64,000 bases of DNA from CAHJXG01 sp964235485 (GTDB lineage: Bacteria > Pseudomonadota > Alphaproteobacteria > Acetobacterales > Acetobacteraceae), in NCBI GenBank assembly GCA_964235485.1, contig CAXSAZ010000005.1:124001-188000 (forward strand). Reading direction: 5' to 3'. The notes below the pieces were generated by a model. The model was not told the origin of the DNA, ran no database searches, and was given only the letters and a program-made list of their open reading frames with translations. Shown here piece by piece: positions 1 through 8,660 of this stretch. The first letter of the stretch is position 1. Each line of letters opens with the position of its first letter. The translations under genes and the position numbers were made by a program.

Positions 1-535
1 CCTGCTGGGCCGGGACACCGTGCACCAGGGCGCCGCGCTGCTTGCGGACCTGCTGACGCCCCCCGCGCTGTCGACCGTGCTGGAACGGCCAGGGCCGGTG
101 CTGGTGCTGGACCAGGTGACCGATCCCCGCAACATCGGCGCCGTGCTGCGCAGCGCCGCGGCGTTCGGCGCGTCGTGCGTCATCACCCAGGACCGCAACG
201 CGCCGGAGGAAACGGGCGTGCTGGCCAAGGCCGCGTCGGGCGCCTTGGAGCAGGTGCCGCTGCTGCGCGCCGTGAACCTGGCCCGGACCTTGGTGGCGCT
301 GAAAGCCGCCGGGCTGTGGGTCGTCGGGCTGGACAGCGGGGGCGCCTCGCTGCGCGGCGCGGCCTTCGTGGAGCGGCGCGTGGCGCTGGTGCTGGGTGCG
401 GAGGGCGCCGGCCTGCGCCGCCTGACGCGGGACACCTGCGACGAGATCGCCGGGCTGGCCACGCCGGGCCTGATGGAAAGCCTGAACGTGTCGGCCGCCG
501 CGACCGTGGCGCTTTACGAATTGGGGCGACCCTGA
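1..535 (+). CDS. rlmB: 23S rRNA 2'-O-ribose methyltransferase RlmB (TrmH/SPOUT family), 5' truncated
   Basis: The reading frame is open from base 2 to the TGA at 533-535, so the gene starts before the window and about 178 residues of the usual ~250 are visible. The SPOUT catalytic domain is complete in outline: a DPRNIGAVLRSAAAFGA motif 1, the LGAEGAGL motif 2 and the ESLNVSAAATVALYE motif 3 that form the AdoMet-binding knot. Members methylate the 2'-OH of a guanosine in 23S rRNA (G2251 in E. coli). The neighbouring hydratase gene starts inside its stop codon. The exact target within the TrmH family cannot be proved without the N-terminal domain. Confidence 0.85.
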   Translation, partial: LLGRDTVHQGAALLADLLTPPALSTVLERPGPVLVLDQVTDPRNIGAVLRSAAAFGASCVITQDRNAPEETGVLAKAASGALEQVPLLRAVNLARTLVALKAAGLWVVGLDSGGASLRGAAFVERRVALVLGAEGAGLRRLTRDTCDEIAGLATPGLMESLNVSAAATVALYELGRP

Positions 536-1320
536 TGGCCGACCTGTTCGACGCGGAGCGCGCCGCCCAGGCGCTGATCGCGGCCCGGCGGAGCCGGCGC
601 GTGCTGGACCGGCTGCCGCCCGACGTTGCGCCGCGCACGCTGGCGGACGGGATTGCGGCCCAGCTCGCCGTGGCCCGCCGGGCCGGCGCTTATCCTCCCG
701 CCGGGTTCAAGATCGGCGCGACCGCCCGGCGAATGCAGGAGTACTTGGGACTGCCCGGGCCGCTCGCCGGGTTCGTCGCCGAGGCCGGGCTGCATGGCAG
801 CGGCAGCACGCTCAGCTTCAAATCCTTCCTGAACGCCGGCGTCGAGTGCGAGCTGGCCGTGGTCCTGGCGCAGGACCTTCCGCCCGGTCCGTGCAGCAAG
901 GCCCAGGCTGCCGCCGCGGTGGGCGAGGTGATGGCGGGCATCGAGGTGGTCGAGAACCGCTACGGTCTGCTCGATGTGCTCGGCACGCCCACGCTGGTCG
1001 CCGACCAAGTGTATCACGCCGAGGCGGTCTTGGGCGCGCCCTTTCCGGACTGGCGCGGCCTCGACCTCTGCAGCTTGCCCGGCCGCCTGCTAGTGGACGG
1101 GCAGGAACGCGGCGCCGGCACCGGCGCCGACCTGTTGGGAGATCCCATCGCCGCGCTGGCCTGGCTCGCCGCGTCGGAGGAGGCCAAGGCCTTCGGCGGG
1201 CTGCGCGCTGGGCAGGTCGTGATGCTGGGCAGCGTCTGCCCGCCGATCTGGCTGGACGGCCCGACGGAGATCACGGTGCAGTTCGCCCCGCTGCCAAGCG
1301 TTACCTTGTCCTTGGTGTAA
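535..1320 (+). CDS. 2-keto-4-pentenoate hydratase-like protein (FAH superfamily)
   Basis: A 261-residue protein whose ATG overlaps the rlmB stop (TGATG), which suggests translational coupling. The sequence has the hydratase/decarboxylase pattern of the MhpD branch of the fumarylacetoacetase-like fold: FKIGATARRMQEYLGL near residue 60, a conserved E-C-E-L metal-site segment (GVECELAVVL) near 105, and a C-terminal GQVVMLGSVCPPIW stretch. Family members add water to 2-hydroxypenta-2,4-dienoate in meta-cleavage pathways or decarboxylate oxalocrotonate. No other aromatic degradation gene is nearby, so the substrate is unknown. Confidence 0.75.
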   Translation: MADLFDAERAAQALIAARRSRRVLDRLPPDVAPRTLADGIAAQLAVARRAGAYPPAGFKIGATARRMQEYLGLPGPLAGFVAEAGLHGSGSTLSFKSFLNAGVECELAVVLAQDLPPGPCSKAQAAAAVGEVMAGIEVVENRYGLLDVLGTPTLVADQVYHAEAVLGAPFPDWRGLDLCSLPGRLLVDGQERGAGTGADLLGDPIAALAWLAASEEAKAFGGLRAGQVVMLGSVCPPIWLDGPTEITVQFAPLPSVTLSLV

Positions 1321-1387
1321 ATTTAGAAAGATTGTTTTAACTTATAAAGCGGAGAATGCACGCGAACCGCCACCTGGGATTGACGCC

Positions 1388-1636
1388 ATGTCCACCGTTC
1401 CTGCCTCGAAGCGCCGCATCCAATGGACCGCATTGTCTGACGACCTGCAACTCGCCTTGGCCGAGCAGGCGCTGAGCCGCGCCGCCGAGACCATCGCCGG
1501 GCAGGCCGAAAGCCTCGCAACCGAGATGGAGGGAGGATCGTTGACCGACCAAGGCGGTCCGGATGCCCTGCGCCTGCTCGCCGCGGTGATCCGCGCCACC
1601 AGCGGGCAGCCCGTAACGGACGCGAGGCGGCACTGA
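1388..1636 (+). CDS. small hypothetical protein (82 aa)
   Basis: Not recognised. The 82-residue product is soluble, without signal peptide or membrane segment, and is predicted mostly helical (Ala/Glu/Gln-rich centre around SRAAETIAGQAESLATEMEGG). It is preceded by a short AT-richer stretch (1321-1350) that contains TTATAA at 1343-1348 as a possible -10 element but no convincing -35. No strong Shine-Dalgarno is visible. The antisense frames here are equally long, so the call rests on codon position composition and the upstream AT-rich leader. Confidence 0.45.
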   Translation: MSTVPASKRRIQWTALSDDLQLALAEQALSRAAETIAGQAESLATEMEGGSLTDQGGPDALRLLAAVIRATSGQPVTDARRH

Positions 1637-1661
1637 GGGGGCGGATTGCGGTTCAAATCGG

Positions 1662-1734
<73 letters not shown>

Positions 1735-1788
1735 GTCGTGCGACGGTGTAGCAACCGAGACGCCGCCTGCCAACCTTGGCAGCGCCCG

Positions 1789-2631
1789 TTAGGCCGGCAC
1801 TGGTCGGGCCGGCAACGGGGCATGCCCGGTGAACTTGCGCAACCGGCGCTGCAGCAGCGTCCAGGCCAGCTTGGTGCTCAACACGGACAGCTTGCCCCGG
1901 GGCGGAAGGCCCACCGATTTCAGGACCATACCCATGCTGCGCTCGATGTGGCGCAGGCGGTAGAACCCCATCGCCCGGCCCATATAGGCGGCGATGCAGC
2001 GGTCATGCGCGTAGGCCAGACTTTCCGGCTCGTTTCCGCAATGGAAAGCGTAGGCCAGCTCGTCATCCTCGCTTTCGGTGATGCGGCCCGCGGCAATGCG
2101 CAGCCGGGTCAGCAGGCTGAGGTTCTCCCGCACCAGGTAACGCCGCATGTGGTCATAGAACAGCTTGAAGTGCCGGTACTCGTCGGCCGCTATCAAGCGG
2201 CAGACCTGCTGCAGCACAGGTTCCTTCGCGGCGTCGGCCAGCGCAGTGTAGTAGCTGCTGGTCCCCGTTTCCACCATGCACCGGGCAATCAACTCCCCCG
2301 TCCGCGAGCCTCTGATCGACGCATCGGCGTCGAGCGGCAGCTTGTAGCCGGCGCGGTAGCGCGCAAACGCCGCCTCGAAATCCCAGCCGGGATCGGCCAG
2401 CATCGCCCATTTGCCGAGCGCGTCACCATGCTGCACCTCCTCCACTGCCCAGTTGTCCGCGGCGCCGCGGAAATCCGGGTCGTCCTGGAAAACGCGGCCG
2501 AGATAAACGGCGTAATCCATCCCGTTCCGCTCGACCATCGCGGCAGCCTTCACAAGCGGCACGATGTCGGGATCAACGGAGGCCGGGTCAAAACGGTCCC
2601 AGGAAATGTCCTCAATCCGCCAATGCTTCAT
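1789..2631 (-). CDS. ferritin-like di-iron protein (acyl-ACP desaturase-type fold)
   Basis: The 280-residue protein carries the spacing of iron ligands of the ferritin-like/acyl-ACP desaturase superfamily: ERNGMDY near residue 34, EEVQHGD near 64, VETGTSSYY near 120 and ADEYRHFKLFY near 149, i.e. E...ExxH...E...ExxH. These residues would hold a carboxylate-bridged di-iron centre. The reaction is unknown; a desaturase, hydroxylase or oxidase are all possible. The ATG at 2631 (MKHWRIED) was chosen over an upstream start that would add a poorly conserved 25-residue leader. It lies downstream of the ATP synthase operon on the same strand, after a 184-base gap. Confidence 0.65.
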   Translation of the reverse strand: MKHWRIEDISWDRFDPASVDPDIVPLVKAAAMVERNGMDYAVYLGRVFQDDPDFRGAADNWAVEEVQHGDALGKWAMLADPGWDFEAAFARYRAGYKLPLDADASIRGSRTGELIARCMVETGTSSYYTALADAAKEPVLQQVCRLIAADEYRHFKLFYDHMRRYLVRENLSLLTRLRIAAGRITESEDDELAYAFHCGNEPESLAYAHDRCIAAYMGRAMGFYRLRHIERSMGMVLKSVGLPPRGKLSVLSTKLAWTLLQRRLRKFTGHAPLPARPVPA

Positions 2632-2713
2632 CCGGTATGCTGCTCGCCATGATGCAACGGCCACCATAGGCAGCCCTGGTGGCCACGTTAATAAAAGACG
2701 CAGCACCAGACGA

Positions 2714-2733
2714 CTGGCACCTCATCGTGCCAG
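2714..2733 (-). terminator. candidate stem-loop downstream of atpC
   Basis: A perfect 7-bp stem CTGGCAC/GTGCCAG with a 6-base loop lies 83 bases after the atpC stop. A short T run (TTTTATT) occurs about 20 bases further on the minus strand, too far for a classic intrinsic terminator. It may end the ATP synthase transcript or be only a weak pause. Confidence 0.3.
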
Positions 2734-2815
2734 ACCGGGTGTTGCAGCAATGTGACAAGCCCTGGCACGGTCGCCTTGTCCGAAGCGTGGGCAAGGCGTC
2801 AGGCGGCGTGGGCGC

Positions 2816-3223
2816 TCAGGCCGCTTCGGCAGCGGCCAGCATGGCACGGGCAGCCTGCTGGCGCTGCATCGCCGCTTCCAACGCGGGGATGTCCGACTTG
2901 TCCGCCGCGGCGTAAGCGGCGTCGGCCTCCGCCAACCGCGCCGCGGCGGCACTGCGGGACACCTCGGCAACCGGGATGGCCTCGTCGGCCAGCACGGTGC
3001 AGCGTTCCGGCGTGACCTCGGCGAAGCCGCCGCTGACGTAAAGACGGCTGGTGGGACGGCCGCCCTCATGCAGGGTGATCGTGCCGCCGCGGAGCAGCAC
3101 GATCATCGGCGCATGGCCCGGCAGCACGCCCATTTCCCCCTCGGCCGCCGGGATCACGGCCATATCGACCGGCTGCGACAGCAGCAGCCGGTCGGGGCTG
3201 ACGATCTCCAGCAGCGTCGGCAT
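2816..3223 (-). CDS. atpC: F1 ATP synthase epsilon subunit
   Basis: The last gene of the atpHAGDC operon encodes a 135-residue epsilon subunit. The N-terminal beta-sandwich shows the family pattern (LEIVSPDRLL, then GEMGVLPGHAPMI and the YVSGGFAEV strand), and the C-terminal third is an alanine-rich helical hairpin that can inhibit the rotor. Its ATG shares a base with the atpD stop (TGATG), so translation is likely coupled. It sits on the gamma stalk of the membrane-bound ATP synthase. Confidence 0.95.
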   Translation of the reverse strand: MPTLLEIVSPDRLLLSQPVDMAVIPAAEGEMGVLPGHAPMIVLLRGGTITLHEGGRPTSRLYVSGGFAEVTPERCTVLADEAIPVAEVSRSAAAARLAEADAAYAAADKSDIPALEAAMQRQQAARAMLAAAEAA

Positions 3224-4653
3224 CAGGCGGCGACCTTCATGCCTTCGGCCTTCTTCACCGCGTCCTCGATGGTGCCGACCATGTAGAACGCGGCCTCCGG
3301 CAGGTGGTCGTACTCGCCATCGACAATGGCCTTGAAGCTGCGCACCGTGTCGGCGATCGGCACGAAGATGCCGGGGCTGCCGGTGAACACCTCGGCGACA
3401 TGGAACGGCTGGGACAGGAACCGCTCGATCCGCCGGGCGCGGGCGACGACCAGCTTGTCATCCTCGCTCAGCTCGTCCATGCCCAGGATGGCGATGATGT
3501 CCTGCAGGCTCTTGTAGGTTTGCAGCACGCGCTGCACCTCGCGGGCGACCTCGTAGTGCTCCTGGCCGACGATGCGGGGGTCGAGGCTGCGCGAGGTGGA
3601 GTCGAGCGGATCGACGGCCGGGTAGATGCCCTTCTCGGAGATGGCGCGGTTCAGCACCGTGGTCGCGTCCAAGTGGGCGAAGCTCGTGGCCGGCGCCGGG
3701 TCGGTCAGGTCGTCCGCCGGCACGTAGATGGCCTGCACGGAGGTGATGGAGCCTTTCTTGGTGCTGGTGATCCGCTCCTGCAGCGCGCCCATGTCGGTGG
3801 CGAGCGTCGGCTGGTAGCCCACGGCCGAGGGGATGCGGCCCAGCAGCGCCGACACCTCCGCGCCCGCCTGGGTGAAGCGGAAGATGTTGTCCACGAAGAA
3901 CAGCACGTCCTGGCCTTCCTCGTCGCGGAAGTACTCCGCGAGCGACAGGCCGGACAGCGCCACGCGGGCGCGGGCGCCCGGCGGCTCGTTCATCTGGCCA
4001 TAGACCAGCGCCACCTTGCTGCCCTCGGTCGTGCCTTCGCCGAGCTTGATGACGCCAGCGTCGATCATCTCGTGATACAGGTCGTTGCCTTCGCGGGTGC
4101 GCTCGCCGACGCCCGCGAACACCGACACGCCGCCATGCGCCTTGGCGATGTTGTTGATGAGTTCCTGGATCAGCACCGTCTTGCCGACGCCCGCGCCGCC
4201 GAACAGCCCGATCTTGCCGCCCTTGAGGTAAGGCGCCAGCAGGTCCACGACCTTGATGCCCGTGACCAGGATTTCCGAGCTGGTCGCCTGGTCCTCGAAG
4301 GACGGCGCCATGCGGTGGATCGGGTAGCGCATGGCGCTGTTCACCGGGCCGCGCTCGTCGATGGGTTCGCCGATGACGTTGAGGATGCGGCCCAGGGTTT
4401 CCGGCCCGACCGGCACGCTGATCGGCGCGCCGGTGTCCACCACCTCGCTGCCGCGCACCATGCCGTCCGTGCTGTCCATGGCGATGCAGCGCACGGTCTT
4501 CTCGCCCATTTCCAGCGCCACCTCGAGCACCAGCGTGGCATCGCCGTTCTTGGCGTGGAGCGCGTTCTGGATGAAGGGCAGCTCGCCCTCGAACTGCACG
4601 TCCACGACGGCGCCCAGCACCTGCGTCACGCTGCCGACGTTGTTCTTCGCCAT
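3223..4653 (-). CDS. atpD: F1 ATP synthase beta subunit
   Basis: A 476-residue catalytic beta subunit that binds nucleotide and makes ATP in the F1 head. The P-loop GGAGVGKTVL lies near residue 151, the catalytic-glutamate segment GVGERTREGNDLYHEM follows near 181, and the Walker B strand ends in LFFVDNIFRFTQAGAEVS. A Shine-Dalgarno AAGGAAAG precedes the ATG with good spacing. It is the fourth gene of the operon and overlaps atpC by one base. Confidence 0.98.
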   Translation of the reverse strand: MAKNNVGSVTQVLGAVVDVQFEGELPFIQNALHAKNGDATLVLEVALEMGEKTVRCIAMDSTDGMVRGSEVVDTGAPISVPVGPETLGRILNVIGEPIDERGPVNSAMRYPIHRMAPSFEDQATSSEILVTGIKVVDLLAPYLKGGKIGLFGGAGVGKTVLIQELINNIAKAHGGVSVFAGVGERTREGNDLYHEMIDAGVIKLGEGTTEGSKVALVYGQMNEPPGARARVALSGLSLAEYFRDEEGQDVLFFVDNIFRFTQAGAEVSALLGRIPSAVGYQPTLATDMGALQERITSTKKGSITSVQAIYVPADDLTDPAPATSFAHLDATTVLNRAISEKGIYPAVDPLDSTSRSLDPRIVGQEHYEVAREVQRVLQTYKSLQDIIAILGMDELSEDDKLVVARARRIERFLSQPFHVAEVFTGSPGIFVPIADTVRSFKAIVDGEYDHLPEAAFYMVGTIEDAVKKAEGMKVAA

Positions 4654-4678
4654 GTTTGCTTTCCTTCCCTGACCAGCC

Positions 4679-5566
4679 CTAAAGCGCCTCGGCGCCCGAG
4701 ATGATCTCGATCAGTTCCCTGGTGATGTTCGCCTGGCGCGTGCGGTTGTAGTTCAGCGTCAGGCGGTTGATCATGTCGCCGGCGTTGCGGGTCGCGTTGT
4801 CCATGGCGGACATGCGCGCGCCCTGCTCCCCGGCCGCGCTCTCGATCAAGGCGCGGAAAAGCTGGATGGCCATGTTGCGCGGCAGCAGGGCGGCGAGGAT
4901 CGCCTCCTCGTCCGGCTCGAACTCGTACTGTGCCTGCGAACCAGCCGGCGTCTCTGCCGTACCGGCCTCCGGGGTCGGCAACGGCACCAGCCGGGCCTCA
5001 GTCGGCACTTGGCTGATCACCGACACGAAGCGGTTATAGACCACCGTGCACACGTCGAACTCGCCCGCCGCCAGCATGGCGGTGATGCGCGCCGCCACCT
5101 CGTCCACGTCGGAGAACTCGACGCGCTTCTTGCCGGCGAAGCTATACTCGCCGATCAGGCGGTCCGCATACTCGCGCCGCAGGTAGTCGCGGCCCTTGCG
5201 CCCCACCGTAATGACGCGGACCGTCTTGCCCTCGCCCTCCAACCGCTGGATGGCGGTGCGGGCGGCCCGGCCGACGTTGGTGTTGAACGCCCCGGCCAAT
5301 CCGCGGTCGGCCGTCACCACGACCAGCAACTGCACCTGGTCGCGCCCGGTGCCGATCAGCATACGCGGCGCGTTCGGCGACCCGGCGGCGCTCGCGGCCA
5401 GCGCCGCCAACATGCGCTGCATCCGCTCGGCGTAGGGCCGCGCGGCCTCTGCCTGCGTTTGCGCCCGTTTCAGCTTGCTCGCCGCCACCATCTTCATGGC
5501 CGACGTGATCTTGCGGGTGGACTTGACGCTGTTGATCCGCGCCCGAAGCGCCTTGAGGCTCGCCAT
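4679..5566 (-). CDS. atpG: F1 ATP synthase gamma subunit
   Basis: The 295-residue gamma subunit forms the central shaft of F1. The N-terminus MASLKALRARINSVKSTRKIT and the C-terminus with AMDNATRNAGDMI and NRTRQANITRELIEIISGAEAL are the two helices of the shaft. A moderate insertion around residues 200-215 is within the range seen in alphaproteobacteria. Its ATG overlaps the atpA TAA by one base (TAATG). Confidence 0.97.
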   Translation of the reverse strand: MASLKALRARINSVKSTRKITSAMKMVAASKLKRAQTQAEAARPYAERMQRMLAALAASAAGSPNAPRMLIGTGRDQVQLLVVVTADRGLAGAFNTNVGRAARTAIQRLEGEGKTVRVITVGRKGRDYLRREYADRLIGEYSFAGKKRVEFSDVDEVAARITAMLAAGEFDVCTVVYNRFVSVISQVPTEARLVPLPTPEAGTAETPAGSQAQYEFEPDEEAILAALLPRNMAIQLFRALIESAAGEQGARMSAMDNATRNAGDMINRLTLNYNRTRQANITRELIEIISGAEAL

Positions 5567-7098
5567 TAGGCGAAGTTCTTGGCGAAGCCGTCCATGAAGG
5601 ACTGGAGCGTCTTTTCCACCTCGGGCTTCATCTCGCGGCTGTCGCGGATGCCTTCCAGCACGCTCGGCTCCCGGGCCTTCAGCTCGGAGATCATCCGTCG
5701 CTCAAACTCGCCGATCTTGCCCACAGCAATGCCATCCAAGTAGCCCTTGGTGCCGGCATACAGGCTGATGACCTGCTCCTCCACGGGCATCGGGCTGAAC
5801 TGCGGCTGCTTCAAAAGCTCGGTCAACCGCGCGCCGCGCGCCAGCAGCTTCTGCGTGGACGCATCCAGGTCGCTCGCGAACTGGGCAAAGGACGCCATCT
5901 CGCGATACTGCGCCAATTCCAGCTTGATCGAACCTGCGACTTTCTTCATCGCCTTGATCTGCGCGGACGACCCGACGCGGGACACCGAAAGCCCCACGTT
6001 CACCGCCGGGCGAATGCCGCGGAAGAACAGCTCGGTTTCCAGGAAGATCTGGCCGTCGGTGATCGAGATGACGTTGGTGGGGATGTAGGCCGACACGTCG
6101 CCGGCCTGCGTCTCGATGATCGGCAGCGCCGTCAGGCTGCCGGCGCCGTGCGCCGCCGACATCTTGGCCGCACGCTCCAGCAAGCGGCTGTGCAGGTAGA
6201 ACACGTCGCCCGGATACGCCTCGCGGCCCGGCGGGCGGCGCAACAGCAAGGACATCTGGCGGTAGGCGACCGCCTGCTTCGACAGGTCGTCGTAGCAGAT
6301 CATCGCGTGCATCTTGTTGTCGCGGAAGTACTCGCCCATCGTGCAACCGGTGTAGGGCGCCAGGAACTGCATCGGCGCCGGGTCGCTGGCGGTGGCGGCG
6401 ACGACGATGGAGTATTCCATCGCGCCGTTCTCTTCCAGGGTGCGCACCAACTGCGCCACGGTGGACCGCTTCTGCCCGATGGCCACATAGATGCAGTAGA
6501 GCTTGGCCCCCTCGTCCGTGCCGGCATTGGCGCCCTTCTGGTTGATGATCGCGTCGATGATCACCGCCGTCTTGCCGGTCTGCCGGTCGCCGATCACCAG
6601 TTCGCGCTGGCCGCGGCCGACCGGGATCAGCGCGTCGATGGCCTTGAGGCCAGTCTGCATCGGCTCGTGCACCGACTGGCGTGGGATGATGCCCGGCGCC
6701 TTCACCTCGACCCGGCTCTGCGTCACGTCCGCGAGCGGCCCCTTGCCGTCGATGGGCTGGCCCAGCCCGTCCACCACGCGGCCCAGCAGGCCACGGCCCA
6801 CCGGCACGGACACGATGTCGCCCGTGCGGGTCACGGTGTCGCCTTCGCGGATGCGGCTGTCGTCGCCGAACACCACGACACCCACGTTGTCGGTTTCGAG
6901 GTTCAGCGCCATGCCCTTGATCCCCGCGGACGGGAACTCGACCAACTCGCCGGCCTGGACGTTCTGCAGGCCGAACACCCGGGCGATGCCGTCGCCCACG
7001 GACAGCACCTGCCCGGTTTCGGCGACGTTCTGCTCGGTGTCGAACGCGGCGATCTGCTTCTTCAGGATCTCCGAGATCTCGGCGGGACGGATTTCCAT
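5566..7098 (-). CDS. atpA: F1 ATP synthase alpha subunit
   Basis: A 510-residue non-catalytic nucleotide-binding subunit of F1. The P-loop GDRQTGKTAV lies near residue 170 and the C-terminal arginine-finger region (SVSRVGSSAQIKAMKKVAG) is present. The start was placed at ATG 7098 (MEIRPAEISEILKKQI, the standard alphaproteobacterial N-terminus), which overlaps the atpH stop region; a GTG four codons upstream is the alternative. Confidence 0.97.
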   Translation of the reverse strand: MEIRPAEISEILKKQIAAFDTEQNVAETGQVLSVGDGIARVFGLQNVQAGELVEFPSAGIKGMALNLETDNVGVVVFGDDSRIREGDTVTRTGDIVSVPVGRGLLGRVVDGLGQPIDGKGPLADVTQSRVEVKAPGIIPRQSVHEPMQTGLKAIDALIPVGRGQRELVIGDRQTGKTAVIIDAIINQKGANAGTDEGAKLYCIYVAIGQKRSTVAQLVRTLEENGAMEYSIVVAATASDPAPMQFLAPYTGCTMGEYFRDNKMHAMICYDDLSKQAVAYRQMSLLLRRPPGREAYPGDVFYLHSRLLERAAKMSAAHGAGSLTALPIIETQAGDVSAYIPTNVISITDGQIFLETELFFRGIRPAVNVGLSVSRVGSSAQIKAMKKVAGSIKLELAQYREMASFAQFASDLDASTQKLLARGARLTELLKQPQFSPMPVEEQVISLYAGTKGYLDGIAVGKIGEFERRMISELKAREPSVLEGIRDSREMKPEVEKTLQSFMDGFAKNFA

Positions 7099-7099
7099 C

Positions 7100-7663
7100 T
7101 TAGGCGGCACCCTTCATGGCATACTGCAAACGTTGCAGCCGGGATTTCAAACTGGTGTCGTACAAGCGCGCGCCGATGCGGACCACCAGGCCCCCCAGCA
7201 GGCTGGAATCGACGCTGTCCTCGATGTTCACGGTGCCGTAGCCGGCCTCGATCATGCGGGCGCGCAACTGCTCGCGCTGCACGTCCGACAGCGGGTGGGC
7301 GCTCACGACCTTGGCCACCACCACGCCGCGCTTGCTGGCGACCAGGGCGGCGAAGCTCGCCACGATCTCGCGCAGCGCGCCCAGCCGGCGGTTGTTGGCC
7401 ACCACGCCCACGAAGTGCTGGACCAGCTCGCTGAACCCTTCCTGCTTCAGCACCGCGACAGCGGCCGTGCGGGCCTGGGTCACGTCGATCAAGGGGCTGT
7501 CGAGCAGACGGCGGAACTCGGGGCTTTGGTCGATCATGCGGCCCAGCCCCTGCATCTCGTCCACCGTGGCGTCGAGCGCACGGGTATCGTCGGCCTGCGC
7601 ATACAACGCCGCCGCGTAACGGCCGGCAAGGGTGCCGCCGGAGGAGTTCGAGCCAGAAGCCAC
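7100..7663 (-). CDS. atpH: F1 ATP synthase delta subunit
   Basis: First gene of the F1 operon; the delta subunit joins the F1 head to the b-stalk of Fo. The N-terminal helical bundle (LAGRYAAALYAQADD...) and the C-terminal signature DSSLLGGLVVRIGARLYDTSLKSRL are typical. GTG 7663 was chosen because it gives the family length of 187 residues; an open frame continues upstream to 7738. The Fo genes atpB, atpE and atpF are not in the window, as usual for alphaproteobacteria that keep F1 and Fo operons apart. Confidence 0.92.
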   Translation of the reverse strand: MASGSNSSGGTLAGRYAAALYAQADDTRALDATVDEMQGLGRMIDQSPEFRRLLDSPLIDVTQARTAAVAVLKQEGFSELVQHFVGVVANNRRLGALREIVASFAALVASKRGVVVAKVVSAHPLSDVQREQLRARMIEAGYGTVNIEDSVDSSLLGGLVVRIGARLYDTSLKSRLQRLQYAMKGAA

Positions 7664-7684
7664 GCGCCCACTTTCAACAAGATC

Positions 7685-7703
7685 GCCCGCTCGCATCGCG
7701 GGC
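7685..7703 (-). other. hairpin in the atpH leader
   Basis: A 6-bp GC stem (GCCCGC/GCGGGC) with a 7-base loop lies about 22 bases upstream of the chosen atpH GTG. There is no U run, so it is more likely a structured leader than a terminator. If the upstream start were used it would be coding instead. Confidence 0.25.
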
Positions 7704-7775
7704 GCACGGCCTCTACCATGGGGTTCTTTGTGCTGCAACGGGCGCGGCGGCGCAGTCGCAGTTTAGGTAGTGCAA

Positions 7776-8627
7776 TCATGTGCCCCGGCGCTCAGCCGCC
7801 TCGTCCATTGCCGACAAGATCGCGTCGAACCGCTCCTTCAACTCGGCCCGCCATTCCGCACCAGTGTGCGTGAACACGTAGAGTTCGTCCGCGCGGATCG
7901 CGGTTAGCACCTGAGAGGCGGCATCCATAGGGTCGAGGCCCAGCCGCCCGAGGTCGGCGAGCCGGGCGGTCAGCTTGCCCGCAGGGCTGGCGGGGTCGGG
8001 CATTGGCGCCGGGCCATAGCGCCCAGGCCGGTTGCGCCCGCTGTTTGAAATGCGGGTTTGCACGAACCCCGGACAAAGCACGGTCACTCCGATGCCGAGC
8101 GGCGCGACCTGCCTCGACAATCCCTCGGACATGCTGACCACCGCGAACTTGCTGGCCGAGTAGGGGCTGAGCCCAAGCCCGCTGTTCAGCCCTGCCATGG
8201 AGGCGGTATTGACGATGTGGCCGCCTTCGCCGTGAGCACGGATGTGCGGCAGGAAGGTCCGGACACCGTGCAAGACCCCCATGAGATTGACATCGAGCAC
8301 CCACCGCCACGTGTCGAGCGAGATGTCGTCGATGCCGCCTCCCCCAGCGACCCCGGCGTTGTTGCAGACCACGTGGACGTTCCCGAAGGCCTCATATGAC
8401 GCCCCGGCCGCACGCTCGACGCTTGCGGGATCGGCAACGTCGCAGGCGACGCCGCGCGCATCCGGTCCACGGCCTTGCAGGTTTTCGACGGCGACAGCCA
8501 GCGCCTCGGTTTCGATGTCGGCGAGCATCACGTTCATGCCCGCTTCCGCAAAGACCCGGCCGAGCGCGAACCCGATGCCGCTCGCCCCGCCCGTCACGAA
8601 TGCCGTCTTGCCGACTAGGTGCCGCAT
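7776..8627 (-). CDS. short-chain dehydrogenase/reductase (SDR)
   Basis: A 283-residue classical SDR with a Rossmann fold. It has the cofactor motif GGASGIG at about residues 13-19, the NNAG structural motif near 90, and the catalytic Ser-Tyr-Lys set (ASMAG..., then YSASK near 156). The residue after the second strand is acidic (LADIE), which favours NAD(H). The C-terminal half with long loops resembles SDRs acting on small alcohols or ketones; the substrate is unknown. It is inserted between priA and atpH, with 33 bases to priA upstream. Confidence 0.85.
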   Translation of the reverse strand: MRHLVGKTAFVTGGASGIGFALGRVFAEAGMNVMLADIETEALAVAVENLQGRGPDARGVACDVADPASVERAAGASYEAFGNVHVVCNNAGVAGGGGIDDISLDTWRWVLDVNLMGVLHGVRTFLPHIRAHGEGGHIVNTASMAGLNSGLGLSPYSASKFAVVSMSEGLSRQVAPLGIGVTVLCPGFVQTRISNSGRNRPGRYGPAPMPDPASPAGKLTARLADLGRLGLDPMDAASQVLTAIRADELYVFTHTGAEWRAELKERFDAILSAMDEAAERRGT

Positions 8628-8660
8628 GGTGCCTGCTTTAACACAGCGCCGCTCGGCGTC

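Noticed and set aside
3304..4704. 466-codon plus-strand frame opposite atpD
   Set aside because: It is antisense to a well-conserved beta subunit.
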